DNA of 64,000 nt from Xanthomonas euroxanthea. GTDB taxonomy: Bacteria > Pseudomonadota > Gammaproteobacteria > Xanthomonadales > Xanthomonadaceae. The position numbers were made by a program, and so were the translations under genes. The notes below the pieces were generated by a model. It was not told the DNA's origin. It ran no database searches and was given only the letters and a program-made list of their open reading frames with translations. Of this stretch, positions 19,254 to 28,310 are shown piece by piece. How positions within the stretch are numbered: the stretch's first letter is position 1; every line of letters begins with the position of its first letter. The DNA lies in NCBI RefSeq assembly GCF_900476395.1, contig NZ_UIHB01000005.1, forward strand, positions 620,001-684,000, given 5' to 3'.

Positions 19254-19862
19254 TTATCCCGGAATCAACGTCTGGATCACATGCTCGACGTAGGCTTCGA
19301 AGTCTTCGCGGGCTTGCTTGGGCTGCTGCAACTGCAGCGAGAGTTGCAGGAAACCGACGTAGGCGGCGTAGGCCAGGCGCGCACGGTGTTGGGCGTCGGT
19401 GCGGCTCAGACCGGCTTGGCGGAACGAGGCGATCAGGTAGTCGAGACGGCGCTGCGAGACGCGGTCGATGACCGGACGCACGGCCGGGTGGTCAAGTGCC
19501 TTGAGCAGTTCGCTGTAGATGACATGCGGTTTGACTTCGTGCGCGACCAGCTGGAACAGCGCGCGCAAGCGTGCGCTGGGATCCGGGACGTCTTCCAGGC
19601 TGCCGAACACTTCCTTCTGTTCGAAGATCTCCCAGCGTTCGAGCGCTGCCTGCAGCAAGGCATCGCGGGAGGGGAAGTGCCAATAGAAGCTGCCCTTGGT
19701 CACGCCGAGACGGCGTGCCAGTGGCTCCACTGCGACGGCGCCCACGCCTTGTTCGGCGATCAGGTCCAGTGCGGCCTGCGCCCAATCGTCCGCACTGAGG
19801 CGGTTGCCGCGACCGGACGTGGCGCGGGGCGTGGTGAGGCTCGGGTCGGGGATATCGTTCAT
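19254..19862 (-). CDS. TetR-family transcriptional regulator
   Basis: 202 aa. The N-terminal helix-turn-helix (about residues 25-70: AALDLIAEQGVGAVAVEPLARRLGVTKGSFYWHFPSRDAL in family terms) is textbook TetR. The C-terminal ligand domain is unspecific. It is divergent from a hydrolase-fadE operon; a palindrome CCATACC-N4-GGTATGG sits at that operon's start. The simplest inference is that it represses the fadE operon and responds to a fatty acid or acyl-CoA. Beyond this gene the promoter region also carries an extra CCATACC half-site. Confidence 0.9.
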   Translation of the reverse strand: MNDIPDPSLTTPRATSGRGNRLSADDWAQAALDLIAEQGVGAVAVEPLARRLGVTKGSFYWHFPSRDALLQAALERWEIFEQKEVFGSLEDVPDPSARLRALFQLVAHEVKPHVIYSELLKALDHPAVRPVIDRVSQRRLDYLIASFRQAGLSRTDAQHRARLAYAAYVGFLQLSLQLQQPKQAREDFEAYVEHVIQTLIPG

Positions 19863-19949
19863 TGACGCGATTTAACCATACGCTTGCGTCAGTTGCAGTA
19901 TGCATCACACAACGGACACACAACTGCCACGATTCAATGGCTTAACCGT

Positions 19950-19970
19950 CCATACCAGGCAGTATTGACA
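19950..19970. promoter_or_regulatory. Upstream operator half-site and -35 TTGACA of the fadE operon
   Basis: CCATACC (19950-19956) is followed by an imperfect inverted partner (GTATTG) that runs into TTGACA (19965-19970). TTGACA is spaced 18 bp from TACCAT (19989-19994), which would be the -10. A regulator bound here would cover the -35 region. Confidence 0.55.
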
Positions 19971-19985
19971 GTGGCCTGGGCAGGT

Positions 19986-20003
19986 CCATACCATAAGGTA
20001 TGG
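19986..20003. promoter_or_regulatory. Palindromic operator overlapping the -10 and start codon
   Basis: Perfect inverted repeat CCATACC-ATAA-GGTATGG. It overlaps the probable -10 (TACCAT) and contains the ATG at 20000, so a bound TetR dimer would block RNA polymerase. With this -10 the transcript would begin at or within a base or two of the ATG, giving a leaderless mRNA. Confidence 0.7.
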
Positions 20004-20923
20004 TTTCCTCTCCTTCTAGCCTTGCCCACAGTGCGTCCAGCATTCGCATCACTGCTGGCGATACCTCGCTTGCGGTGTCGGAGCGAGGCGCGGGCAATGC
20101 AGCGACGGTGCTGCTGGCACATGGGTTTGGACAGACCCGGTACGCCTGGGAAAGCACTGCGGCTCGACTGGCCGACGCTGGCTACCGGGCGCTGGCCTAC
20201 GACGCGCGCGGTCATGGCGACTCCGGCTTCAACGACGTTGGCCTGCCCTACTCGGCAACGCAATTCACCGATGACTTGATTGTGCTGGCGGGCGAGCAGG
20301 CCGCGCCACCGGTGCTGGTCGCCGCATCGATGGGCGGCTTGTTCGGCCTGCTTGCGGAGGCGCGCTGGCCCGGCCTGTTTCGCGCGATCGTCCTGGTCGA
20401 CATCACGCCGCGCTGGGATACCGCAGGCGTGGAGCGCATCCTGCGTTTCATGACCGCGCATCCGGAGGGTTTCGCATCGCTGGATGCCGCTGCCGACACA
20501 ATTGCCGCGTATCTGCCGCAACGCCCGCGCAAGACGGCCGAGCAGCTGCAGGCCTTGCTGAGGCAGCGGGCGGACAACAGGTGGCACTGGCATTGGGATC
20601 CGCGGCTGGTCGATGAGCTGGCAGGTCAGGACCCGTATGCACAGCAGCAGACCTTGCTGGACGCCGCCGCGCAGGTGCGTTGCCCGCTCCTGCTGATCAG
20701 CGGCGGGCGCAGCGATCTGGTCACGCCGGACACCATCAGCGAATTCCTGTCGATCGCGCCGCATGCGCAGCACGTGCATCTGCCCGATGCCACGCACATG
20801 TTGGCCGGCGACGACAACACCACGTTTACCGCAACCGTGTTGCATTATCTGGACGCACTGCCCCCGGTTGGCACCATCGCAGCGTCCAACATTACCGAGC
20901 ATGTCACTGGAGCAAGACCATGA
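20000..20923 (+). CDS. Cytoplasmic alpha/beta hydrolase, fadE operon
   Basis: 307 aa without a signal peptide. Alpha/beta-hydrolase fold: oxyanion HGFGQTRYAW, DARGHGDSG, nucleophile elbow AASMGG with Ser110, acid in ISGGRSDLVTP and histidine in DATHMLAGDD. Resembles peroxidase/esterase-type hydrolases near fatty-acid genes; a thioesterase or carboxylesterase acting on acyl substrates is a reasonable inference but unproven. Its stop overlaps the fadE start (ATGA). No Shine-Dalgarno precedes ATG 20000, and the operator palindrome overlaps it, so either the mRNA is leaderless or the true start is slightly downstream. Confidence 0.85.
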   Translation: MVSSPSSLAHSASSIRITAGDTSLAVSERGAGNAATVLLAHGFGQTRYAWESTAARLADAGYRALAYDARGHGDSGFNDVGLPYSATQFTDDLIVLAGEQAAPPVLVAASMGGLFGLLAEARWPGLFRAIVLVDITPRWDTAGVERILRFMTAHPEGFASLDAAADTIAAYLPQRPRKTAEQLQALLRQRADNRWHWHWDPRLVDELAGQDPYAQQQTLLDAAAQVRCPLLLISGGRSDLVTPDTISEFLSIAPHAQHVHLPDATHMLAGDDNTTFTATVLHYLDALPPVGTIAASNITEHVTGARP

Positions 20924-23394
20924 GCATCGTTGCACCGTTTCTCTTCGTCATCCTGGCGGCGGGCATCGCTGCCTATCACCGCATGCGCCTTGCCACCTGG
21001 GTTGCGCTGAGCGCCTGTGTGCTTGTGGCCTGCTGGTTGCTGGGGGCCAATCTCACCGCGACCATCGTCGCTGCCGTGCTGGTGGTGCTGGTCTCCGCGC
21101 CGGTGCTGTTGCCGTTCCTGCGCAAGCCGCTGCTGACCACGCCGCTGATGGGTTTCTTCCGCAAGGTACTGCCGCCGTTGTCGCAGACCGAACGCATCGC
21201 ACTGGAAACCGGCTCGGTGGGCTTTGAAGGCGAGCTGTTCACCGGCGACCCGGATTGGCAGAAGCTGCTCAACTACCCCAAGCCGCAATTGACCGCCGAA
21301 GAGCAGGCATTTCTGGACGGCCCGGTCGAAGAGCTGTGCAAGATGGTCAACGACTGGGAGATCACCCATGTCCACGCCGATCTGCCGCCGGAGCTGTGGG
21401 AGTACATCAAGAAGAACAAGTTCTTCGGCATGATCATTCCCAAGCAGTACGGCGGCCTGGGCTTCAGTGCGCTGGCGCATCACAAGGTGATCCAGAAGCT
21501 GTCCTCGATCTCCAGCGTGGTCAGCTCCACCGTCGGCGTGCCCAACTCGCTCGGGCCGGGTGAGCTGTTGCTGCATTACGGCACGCCGGAACAGAAGGAC
21601 TATTACCTGCCGCGCCTGGCAGTGGGTGCCGAGGTGCCGTGCTTCGGCCTGACCGGCCCGTTCGCCGGCTCCGATGCGACCTCGATCCCCGACTACGGCA
21701 TCGTCTGCAAGGGCGAGTGGAACGGCGCCAACGTGCTCGGCGTCAAGCTCACCTTCGACAAGCGCTACATCACCCTGGCGCCGGTCGCCTCGCTGATCGG
21801 CCTGGCATTCCGCGCCTACGATCCGGATGGCCTGATCGGCGACAAGAAGGACATCGGCATCACCCTGGCGCTGCTGCCGCGCGAGACTCCCGGCGTGGAA
21901 ATCGGCCGTCGCCATTTCCCGCTCAATTCGCCGTTCCAGAACGGCCCGATCCATGGCGAGGAAGTGTTCATCCCGCTGAGCCAGTTGATTGGCGGCGTGG
22001 AAATGGTCGGCAAGGGCTGGAACATGCTCAACGAGTGCCTGGCAGTGGGCCGCTCGATCACCCTGCCCTCCACGGCCAGCGGTGGCGGCAAGTACGCCGC
22101 GGTGGTCACCGGTGCGTATGCGCGCATTCGCAAGCAGTTCGGTCTGTCGATCGGCCGCTTCGAAGGCGTGGAAGAAGCGCTCGCACGGATCGGTGGCAAG
22201 GCGTATGCGATCAGTGCGTTGTCGCAGGCCACCGCCGCGGCGGTGGACCGTGGCGACGTGCCGTCGGTGCCGTCGGCGATCGCCAAGTACCACTGCACCA
22301 CCATGGGCCGCGAAGTGGTCAGCGACATGATGGATGTGATCGGCGGCAAGGGCATCATCCTGGGGCCGCGCAACTTCGCCGGCCGTGCCTGGCAGGCGGC
22401 GCCGATCGGCGTGACCGTGGAAGGCGCCAACATCATGACCCGCAGCCTGCTGATCTTCGGCCAGGGCGCGATCCTGTGCCATCCGTGGGTGATGAAGGAA
22501 ATGCAGGCGGCGCAGGATCCGGATACGCGCCGTGGTCTGGAAGCGTTCGACCAGAGCCTGTTCGGGCATATCCGCTTCGGTATCTCCAACGCGGTGCGTT
22601 CGTTCTGGTTCGGGCTGACCGGCGCACGCATCGGTGCAGCGCCGGGCGATGCGTACACGCGTCGCTTCTTCCGCAAGCTGGATCGTTATTCCGCCAACCT
22701 GGCGTTGATGGCCGACGTGTCGATGCTGATGCTCGGCGGCAAGCTCAAGTTCAAGGAGTCGCTGTCCGGCCGGCTGGGTGATGTGCTGAGCCACATCTAC
22801 CTGACCAGCGCGATGCTCAAGCGCTATCACGACGAAGGCGCGCCGGCGACCGATCAGCCGCTGCTGGCATGGGCGTTCCATGACAGCGTGCACAAGATCG
22901 AAACCGCGCTGTCGGCGGCGCTGCGCAACTTCCCGATCCGGCCGGTGGGCTGGTTGATGTGGCTGCTGATCTTCCCGCTGGGCCGTCGTGCCGAAGCGCC
23001 GGGCGACCGCCTGGGGCACCGCGTGGCATCGATCCTGATGACGCCGAACGAAGCGCGCGACCGCCTGGCCCAGGGCGTGTTCCTGACCCCCTGTGCCAAC
23101 AATCCGGGCGGGCGTATCGCCAGCTATCTGGCCAAGGCCGTGCTGGCCGAGCCGGTGGAGCGCAAGTTCCTCAAGGCGCTCAAGACCAAGGGCATCGAAG
23201 CGCTGGGTTTCACCGCACAGCTGGACGAGGCGGTGGCCGAAGGCGTGATCACCGGCGACGAGCGCAGGCAGCTGGAAGAGTTGCGCGAGATGATGATGGA
23301 CACCATTACCGTGGACGACTTCGAGCCGCACGAGTTGCGAGCGGCCAGCTACTACGACAAGCCGCAGGCCCAGCAACCGCGCGAAGCAGCGTAA
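20920..23394 (+). CDS. fadE: Long/medium-chain acyl-CoA dehydrogenase
   Basis: 824 aa, the large FadE type (E. coli FadE is about 814 aa). Catalyses the first, FAD-dependent step of beta-oxidation. Two or three N-terminal hydrophobic segments (about residues 5-65) suggest membrane attachment. The dehydrogenase core has FFGMIIPKQYGGLGFSALAH, CFGLTGPFAGSDATSIPDYG, GRSITLPSTASGGGK and FAGRAWQAAPIGVTVEGANIMTRSLLIFGQGAI. The C-terminal FadE-specific domain follows. ATG 20920 is coupled to the upstream hydrolase. A long antisense open frame opposite this gene is a high-GC shadow. Confidence 0.96.
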   Translation: MSIVAPFLFVILAAGIAAYHRMRLATWVALSACVLVACWLLGANLTATIVAAVLVVLVSAPVLLPFLRKPLLTTPLMGFFRKVLPPLSQTERIALETGSVGFEGELFTGDPDWQKLLNYPKPQLTAEEQAFLDGPVEELCKMVNDWEITHVHADLPPELWEYIKKNKFFGMIIPKQYGGLGFSALAHHKVIQKLSSISSVVSSTVGVPNSLGPGELLLHYGTPEQKDYYLPRLAVGAEVPCFGLTGPFAGSDATSIPDYGIVCKGEWNGANVLGVKLTFDKRYITLAPVASLIGLAFRAYDPDGLIGDKKDIGITLALLPRETPGVEIGRRHFPLNSPFQNGPIHGEEVFIPLSQLIGGVEMVGKGWNMLNECLAVGRSITLPSTASGGGKYAAVVTGAYARIRKQFGLSIGRFEGVEEALARIGGKAYAISALSQATAAAVDRGDVPSVPSAIAKYHCTTMGREVVSDMMDVIGGKGIILGPRNFAGRAWQAAPIGVTVEGANIMTRSLLIFGQGAILCHPWVMKEMQAAQDPDTRRGLEAFDQSLFGHIRFGISNAVRSFWFGLTGARIGAAPGDAYTRRFFRKLDRYSANLALMADVSMLMLGGKLKFKESLSGRLGDVLSHIYLTSAMLKRYHDEGAPATDQPLLAWAFHDSVHKIETALSAALRNFPIRPVGWLMWLLIFPLGRRAEAPGDRLGHRVASILMTPNEARDRLAQGVFLTPCANNPGGRIASYLAKAVLAEPVERKFLKALKTKGIEALGFTAQLDEAVAEGVITGDERRQLEELREMMMDTITVDDFEPHELRAASYYDKPQAQQPREAA

Positions 23395-23416
23395 GGCGCA
23401 GGGCAAGGTGACAGCA

Positions 23417-23446
23417 GACGACGGCGGGCTTCGGCCCGCCGTCGTC
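23417..23446 (+). terminator. Terminator hairpin after fadE
   Basis: Perfect 13-bp GC-rich stem (GACGACGGCGGGC, loop TTCG) 22 bp after the stop codon. There is no real T-tract, so termination efficiency is uncertain. Confidence 0.6.
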
Positions 23447-23553
23447 GTGTGTGGAGACCGGCTGGTGTAGAGACCGACCATCTCGCGGCTGCCTGCCTGT
23501 CGCCGTGGTCTTCGGCCAGTTCACCGCGCCTGCAGCCTCAGCGTGCTGCCAAG

Positions 23554-23621
23554 GTAGGAGCGGACCTGGCCGCGATGAGGCATTACCGGTGACGCCCCGT
23601 CGCGGCCGGGTTCGCTCCTAC
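23554..23621. repeat. REP element, GTAGGAGCG type
   Basis: Starts GTAGGAGCG and ends with the inverted CGCTCCTAC, with GGCCGCGA / TCGCGGCC inside. The same termini occur three times at 36791-37161. Confidence 0.8.
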
Positions 23622-23641
23622 AGAAGGCGGGGAAGGCCGCC

Positions 23642-23995
23642 TCAGCGCGGCAACCACAGCAAGGCCAGGGCAATCAGCGCGGGCAACGCCTGCACGACGA
23701 AGATGCGACGGTTGACGCTGCAGGCGCCGTAACAGCCTGCCACGACGACACATCCCAGAAAGAAGCCAAGCACATCGGCCCGGGCCTGCAAAGCACCCCA
23801 GAACAGTCCCGCAGCCAGGAAGCCGTTGTACAGCCCCTGGTTGGCTGCCAGCACGCGCGTGGCCTGTGCCTTCTCGAAGGTATTACGAAAGGTCTTCAGG
23901 CCCAGCGGCCGCGTCCACAGGACCATCTCCAACACCATGATGTAGACGTGCAGCAGAGCGACACACAGACCAGCGACGATGGCGAACAGGGACAT
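23642..23995 (-). CDS. DUF1304-type small membrane protein
   Basis: 117 aa with four hydrophobic segments. The pattern HVYIMVLEMVLWTRPLGLKTF, then ANQGLYNGFLAAGLFWG and the C-terminal QALPALIALALLWL is that of DUF1304 proteins (about 120 aa). Function unknown; family members are predicted inner-membrane proteins. I start at ATG 23995, which gives the family length; the longer open frame upstream reads through repeat DNA. Confidence 0.85.
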   Translation of the reverse strand: MSLFAIVAGLCVALLHVYIMVLEMVLWTRPLGLKTFRNTFEKAQATRVLAANQGLYNGFLAAGLFWGALQARADVLGFFLGCVVVAGCYGACSVNRRIFVVQALPALIALALLWLPR

Positions 23996-24101
23996 GGCAG
24001 ACCGGCATGGTGGATGTGGCGGCCAGCATAGCCGCGATTGCGGCCCTGCTACTCGGAACAGGCGGCGGAACCCGGCGCGCCGGCAAGAGACGGGGGATGT
24101 G

Positions 24102-24235
24102 TAGGACCTGCATGCATGATCGGGCGTCGCGGCTGCGGACATCGGCGGCGTGTCCTGCGATGGTTGTTGCGCGGGCACAAGTGCTGCAGCCAAGTTGCAG
24201 ATCAAGCGCTCTACACCTGATCTATCTGCTCGCCA
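24102..24235 (+). repeat. Decayed copy of the long palindromic repeat
   Basis: Keeps the central word GCGGCGTGTCCTGCGATGG and the 3' flank GCAGATCAA, plus a downstream stretch similar to that after copy A (ATCTATCTGCTCGCCACGCTC against ATCTCTCTGCCCGCCACACTC). The arms no longer pair well. Confidence 0.55.
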
Positions 24236-24378
24236 CGCTCGCCCAAAGGCAAACGCGGCTAGTTCAAACAGCGGCATCGCTTAGGTGCAGCCCACCGCCA
24301 AGGTCAAAAGCTCAGTCAGCCGAGCACGCAGTGCCCTCTCCGGTTGCGGGACACGCCGTTCATGCCCTGCTTGCCTGT

Positions 24379-24512
24379 GCGCACCGACCATCTCGACCGG
24401 TCCTTGCCCGCCCACCGTCGCGGGACCTTACGCGGCATGGATGCCGCGTAAGAGCCTACGAGGACGTACTTGCGGCGTGTCCCGCGAGGGTGGGCGGGCA
24501 AGGGCCCCGCAG
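24379..24512 (+). repeat. Long palindromic dispersed repeat, copy B
   Basis: Best preserved arms of the family. GGTCCTTGCCCGCCCACC and GGTGGGCGGGCAAGGGCC pair with one mismatch, extending through a GCGGGAC / GTCCCGC stem to roughly 28 bp with two mismatches. The inner 11-bp-arm palindrome (TTACGCGGCAT) is perfect, as in copy A. Confidence 0.85.
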
Positions 24513-24534
24513 CCAGGCCGCGTGTTGACCGCTC

Positions 24535-25896
24535 CTAGTCGGAGACCTGATTGCCAGTCTCCGCATCGCGCTCTGCGGGCAGTTTGCGCGCCTCGCGCAG
24601 CAGGCCGAACGCGCCCAGGGTCATGCACGAGGCCACCAGCAGGCCGACACCGAACACTGCGCTGGAGCCGAAGGCCGACACCAGCTTGTGCACCCAGACG
24701 AAGGTGAGATCGCCACCGCGGTAGATCACGGTGTCGATCGCCGCACCGGCCTTGTAGCGCCACTGCCGATCCACCCGCGTGTACAAGGTCTCGCGCGCCG
24801 GCTTGGCGAGGGCGAACTCGCTGGAGCGGGTGATCACCTGCACGATCGCAAGCATCATCGGCAACGGCGAGGCCGTCAGCACGGCATAGCCCAGCGTGAT
24901 CGCCACGCCCGGAATCAGCAGCGCCGGCGCGATGCCGAAACGCGACAACAGCGCGCGCGTCACCAGCAGCTGCAGCACCAGGGTAAGCGCATTGATTGCC
25001 AAGTCGATGCTCGCGTAATAGGCGGTGGCCGCCGCCGCGTCGCTGTAAAGCCGCCGTACCAGCGCCGCCTGCTCGTTGTAGAGCAAGGTGCCGACGCCCA
25101 CACCGAACAACACCATGAAGGCCAGCCAGCGCAGCAACGGCTCGCGCACGATCAACTTGAGCCCGCCCAGCACATCGCCGCCCATCGGCACTTCGCCGGA
25201 GCTCAGCTGTCGCTGCTGCTCGCGCGCAACCGCCCACAAGCGCAGGCGCAGCACGCAGACCACGCAGACCGCCAAAAACCCGGCCGACACCAGCATCAGA
25301 TGCGCGATGCCGATGCGTTCGACCAGGGTGCGGGTGAGGATCGGCCCGAGAAACGCACCCAGCGTTCCGGCCGCACCGATATAACCGTAGTAGCTGCGCG
25401 CTTCGGCATTGCTGAAGACGTCGGCCATGAAGCTCCAGAACACCGCCACCGCAAACAGGTTGAAGACGGTCACCCACAAGAAGAACGCCATGCCGCGCCC
25501 GGGCACGCCACTGTCGAACAACACATAGAACAGCAGCAGGGTCGCGATGAAGAAGCCATAGACCGCCGGCAGGAACACCCGGCGCGGATAGCGGCTGACC
25601 AGCGCGCCGTAGACCGGCTGCAGCAGCACCATGATCAGGAAGGTGCAGGTGAACAGCACCTGCAGGGTGAAGTCCTTGAGCGGCATACCGTGCGCGGCGA
25701 AGAAGGCGATCATGCCGGTGGGGAAGATCGCTTCCACATCCGCCGACGCGCTCATCGCCTCGCGCACCGGGCGCAGCACGTAGTAGCCGCTGAGCAGGCA
25801 GAAGAAGTACAGGAACGACCATGCCAGCGGCGGCGAGCTGCGCAGCGCCGCGTTCAAACGGCCAGCCGCCGAGCGCGGCGAAGATGGGCTGGTCAT
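24535..25896 (-). CDS. NTP/NDP exchange transporter-like MFS protein
   Basis: 453 aa with about 12 membrane segments. The opening SFLYFFCLLSGYYVLRPVREAM is the hallmark of ATP/ADP translocase-like (Tlc/Npt) proteins found also in free-living proteobacteria; VFWSFMADVFSNAEARSYYGYIGAAGTLGAFLGP is the second conserved block. The obligate-parasite members swap ATP for ADP, but the substrate of the free-living branch is unknown. ATG 25896 yields MTSPSSPRS before the first helix; a longer frame upstream adds only a Cys/Arg-rich tail. It stands alone between repeat DNA and a 334-bp empty gap. Confidence 0.82.
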   Translation of the reverse strand: MTSPSSPRSAAGRLNAALRSSPPLAWSFLYFFCLLSGYYVLRPVREAMSASADVEAIFPTGMIAFFAAHGMPLKDFTLQVLFTCTFLIMVLLQPVYGALVSRYPRRVFLPAVYGFFIATLLLFYVLFDSGVPGRGMAFFLWVTVFNLFAVAVFWSFMADVFSNAEARSYYGYIGAAGTLGAFLGPILTRTLVERIGIAHLMLVSAGFLAVCVVCVLRLRLWAVAREQQRQLSSGEVPMGGDVLGGLKLIVREPLLRWLAFMVLFGVGVGTLLYNEQAALVRRLYSDAAAATAYYASIDLAINALTLVLQLLVTRALLSRFGIAPALLIPGVAITLGYAVLTASPLPMMLAIVQVITRSSEFALAKPARETLYTRVDRQWRYKAGAAIDTVIYRGGDLTFVWVHKLVSAFGSSAVFGVGLLVASCMTLGAFGLLREARKLPAERDAETGNQVSD

Positions 25897-26230
25897 AGGG
25901 TGAAGCTCGCTCGCATCAACGGGCGCGACAGCAAGGACATGGCAGCGGCGGCACCCCGCGAAACAAGCGCGCAAGTTAGCCGATGCCGCGCTGCATCACC
26001 AGCGGCAGCGGGCAGGACGCAGCAAATCGATCGCGGCTGGAGCAGGCACGCTGCTTGCATTTGCTTCCGCACGGGCTCCCAGTGGCGCTGGAAAGGCGCC
26101 GCGCAGGCCGATTTATGAACCTAAAATCGTCAATAGGATCAATATGATGCCCATTCATCTTCCGGCAGTTTGTGCTATTGCGAAGCGCAGCGCTAGAATC
26201 ATCGGAGGCAGCGGAACAGGCGGGACAACC
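25897..26230. other. Intergenic gap between divergent genes
   Basis: 334 bp separating the transporter (minus) and the serine hydrolase (plus). No credible gene. AT-rich patch around 26115-26145 (CCTAAAATCGTCAATAGGATCAAT region) may hold promoters, but no clean -35/-10 pair was found. Confidence 0.45.
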
Positions 26231-27610
26231 ATGACTCAAATGCGCAGGCGCCGACGGTTCCGACCGTTGGCCATCGGGCTGCTCGGGGCGTTATTGCCTC
26301 TGGCCCTCTCTTCCACCGCACAGACACCCGCGCCCGCTGCCTCTGCGCTGCAGCCGGCCGCCATCGTGCAGTCGCCCACCGCTCCGCTGCAATACCGTGC
26401 ATCGCTCCCGGCCAGCCAGGTGCTTGCCCCGGCGGCCGGTTTCGACGTGGCCGCGTTCGAATCGATGGCCAACCAGTTGACCTACGGCAATCGCCTGCCC
26501 GGCATGGCGATGGCCATCGTGCAGGGCGGCAAGGTGCTCAGCGCGCGCGGCTACGGCGTCACCGACGTCAATCACCCGCAGCCGGTCGATGCCCACACCG
26601 TGTTCCGTCTTGCATCGCTGTCCAAGGCGTTTGCCGGCACCATGGCCGGGTTGCTGGTCAACGACGGCGTGCTGCGTTGGGACAGCAAGGTGGTGGACTA
26701 CGTCCCCGGCTTCCAGCTCAGCAATAACGTCGCCACCCGGCAACTCACCGTCGCCGAGGTGCTCAGCCACCGCGTCGGGCTGACCCGCAATGCCTACGAC
26801 AACGATATCGAATCGAACGTCGACTACTACTCGCTCAGCCACAAGCTGGCCGCCGCGCCGCTGCGCTGCGCCCCGGGCGATTGCTATGCATACCAGAACG
26901 TGGCCTTCAGCCTGGTCGGGGATGTGGTGTTCGCTGCATCGGGCAGCTTCTACGAGCAGTCGGTGGAGCGCCGCATCTTCAAGCCGCTGGGCATGAACGA
27001 TGCGAGCATGGGACTGGCCGGTATCCAGGCCAGCCCGCGCTGGGCGCGCCCGCACGTGCGCAGCCGCAACGGCTGGGTGTCGCTGACGCCCAAGCCGACC
27101 TACTACCGTCTTGCTCCCGCTGCCGGCGTCAATGCCAGCGCCAGCGATATGGCGCAGTGGCTGCTCGCGCACACCGGCCACCGCACCGACGTGCTGCCTG
27201 CGCCGCTGCTGGCGACGCTGCACGCGCCGCTGATCTCCACGCCAGGGGAGATGCGCTCGGGTTGGCGCCACGAGCGTGTGGACGCTGCCAGCTACGCGCT
27301 GGGCTGGCGCGTGTTCGACTACGCCGGCCACCAGGTCGTCTTCCATGCCGGCGCGGTGCAGGGCTATCGCGGCCTGGTCGCGCTGCTGCCCGAGCGCGAT
27401 CTCGGCATCGCGATCATGTGGAACGGCGAGAGCGGCCTGCCCTCCGGCATGTTGCCGACCATTCTGGATCGTGCGCTGGGCCTGCCTGCCAAGCGTTGGC
27501 TGGACATCGACGTGGATGGCGACTTCGGCAGCGAGAACATGCTGGCCGAGCGTCCCGATCCTGCCGGCAAGGGTGCCTCGTCCGGCAAGTCGGTGGCATC
27601 CCCGCGCTAA
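26231..27610 (+). CDS. Exported serine hydrolase, beta-lactamase/PBP-like fold (S12)
   Basis: 459 aa. An Arg-rich N-terminus precedes a signal peptide (IGLLGALLPLALSSTAQ). The active-site set of family S12 is complete: Ser129-X-X-Lys132 in ASLSKAFAG, the Tyr-X-Asn motif in YAYQNVAFSLVGDV, and His-Ala-Gly in VVFHAGAVQGYRG. It could be a class C-type beta-lactamase, an esterase or a D-amino-acid peptidase; the sequence does not decide. ATG 26231 follows GGCGGGACAACC. A terminator follows at 27633. Confidence 0.9.
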   Translation: MTQMRRRRRFRPLAIGLLGALLPLALSSTAQTPAPAASALQPAAIVQSPTAPLQYRASLPASQVLAPAAGFDVAAFESMANQLTYGNRLPGMAMAIVQGGKVLSARGYGVTDVNHPQPVDAHTVFRLASLSKAFAGTMAGLLVNDGVLRWDSKVVDYVPGFQLSNNVATRQLTVAEVLSHRVGLTRNAYDNDIESNVDYYSLSHKLAAAPLRCAPGDCYAYQNVAFSLVGDVVFAASGSFYEQSVERRIFKPLGMNDASMGLAGIQASPRWARPHVRSRNGWVSLTPKPTYYRLAPAAGVNASASDMAQWLLAHTGHRTDVLPAPLLATLHAPLISTPGEMRSGWRHERVDAASYALGWRVFDYAGHQVVFHAGAVQGYRGLVALLPERDLGIAIMWNGESGLPSGMLPTILDRALGLPAKRWLDIDVDGDFGSENMLAERPDPAGKGASSGKSVASPR

Positions 27611-27632
27611 GCGGAGCTTGCTACGCTCTCGC

Positions 27633-27663
27633 ACACAGGCGGCTTCGGCCGCCTGTGTTGTTT
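27633..27663 (+). terminator. Intrinsic terminator after the serine hydrolase
   Basis: Perfect 11-bp stem ACACAGGCGGC / GCCGCCTGTGT, loop TTCG, followed by TGTTT. Confidence 0.8.
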
Positions 27664-28242
27664 CTGGCCCGCAGCGGGACCGGGTCGAGTGTTTGGACAT
27701 CGGTGGCCGGCAGGCTAACCATCGCTCCATCGCCATGGCTACCGATCATGGCCAACGCATGCCTGGACAACCTTGTCGCGTGCGCGCAAAGGAGCTAGCC
27801 AAGAAGCGAGCGGACAACTCACCTTCCGCGCGATGCGACCGAGTGCATCTCTCCCGCTTCGCACTGACCGACACATCAGCGCGACACCAAGCGATGGCGG
27901 CACTACCGGTCGGGACAGACGATGGCCCGTTGCGCGGGCGGCGCAGCAGCCGAGTCCACCAGCAGCACTGGACCCGGGAAGCGAGTGGCGAGTGGCGAAC
28001 GGCCATTGGCGCCAGTGCGGCGATAGGCACAGTCACCCGGCCTGACATCCCGCCAAGCGGCGCGCGATGCGTTGGGTGATCGCAATCGGTTTGCGCCACC
28101 GCGCGACGGTTATCCAGGTCTGCTGGCGTTATGCCGTGCCACGCGGCCCGAGCAGGTCACCCTGGTACCGGATGGCGATGGACTGCGACTGTCTGCGCGC
28201 GATCGGCATTCACCGGATCATGGCCGCCGTGGGCGAGCCAAT
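27664..28242. other. Gene-free gap
   Basis: About 580 bp between two terminators of convergent genes. Short open frames exist in several phases but none has a ribosome binding site or a recognisable product. No repeat of the families described here was found in it. Confidence 0.5.
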
Positions 28243-28280
28243 AAAAAAGCTCCCTCCCCGCTGGGCGTCGGGGAGAGAGC
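28243..28280 (-). terminator. Intrinsic terminator of the histone H1-like gene
   Basis: Read on the minus strand: stem GCTCTCTCCCCG / CGGGGAGGGAGC (one mismatch) followed by TTTTTTAT, about 30 bp after the stop codon. Confidence 0.88.
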
Positions 28281-28310
28281 TCGATGTCTACGGCGATCGG
28301 GTAATGCAGA

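Larger units (their letters stand above)
23996..24534. other. Gene-free gap with repeat copies
   Basis: No credible gene. Holds a decayed copy of the long palindromic repeat (about 24102-24235; shares GGCGTGTCCTGCGATGG and TTGCAGATCAA) and a well-preserved copy (24379-24512). Confidence 0.6.

Noticed and set aside
20845..23481. 878-codon open frame antisense to fadE
   Set aside because: High-GC shadow: FadE is fully recognisable on the other strand, and the antisense product is His/Gln/Arg-rich with no family features.
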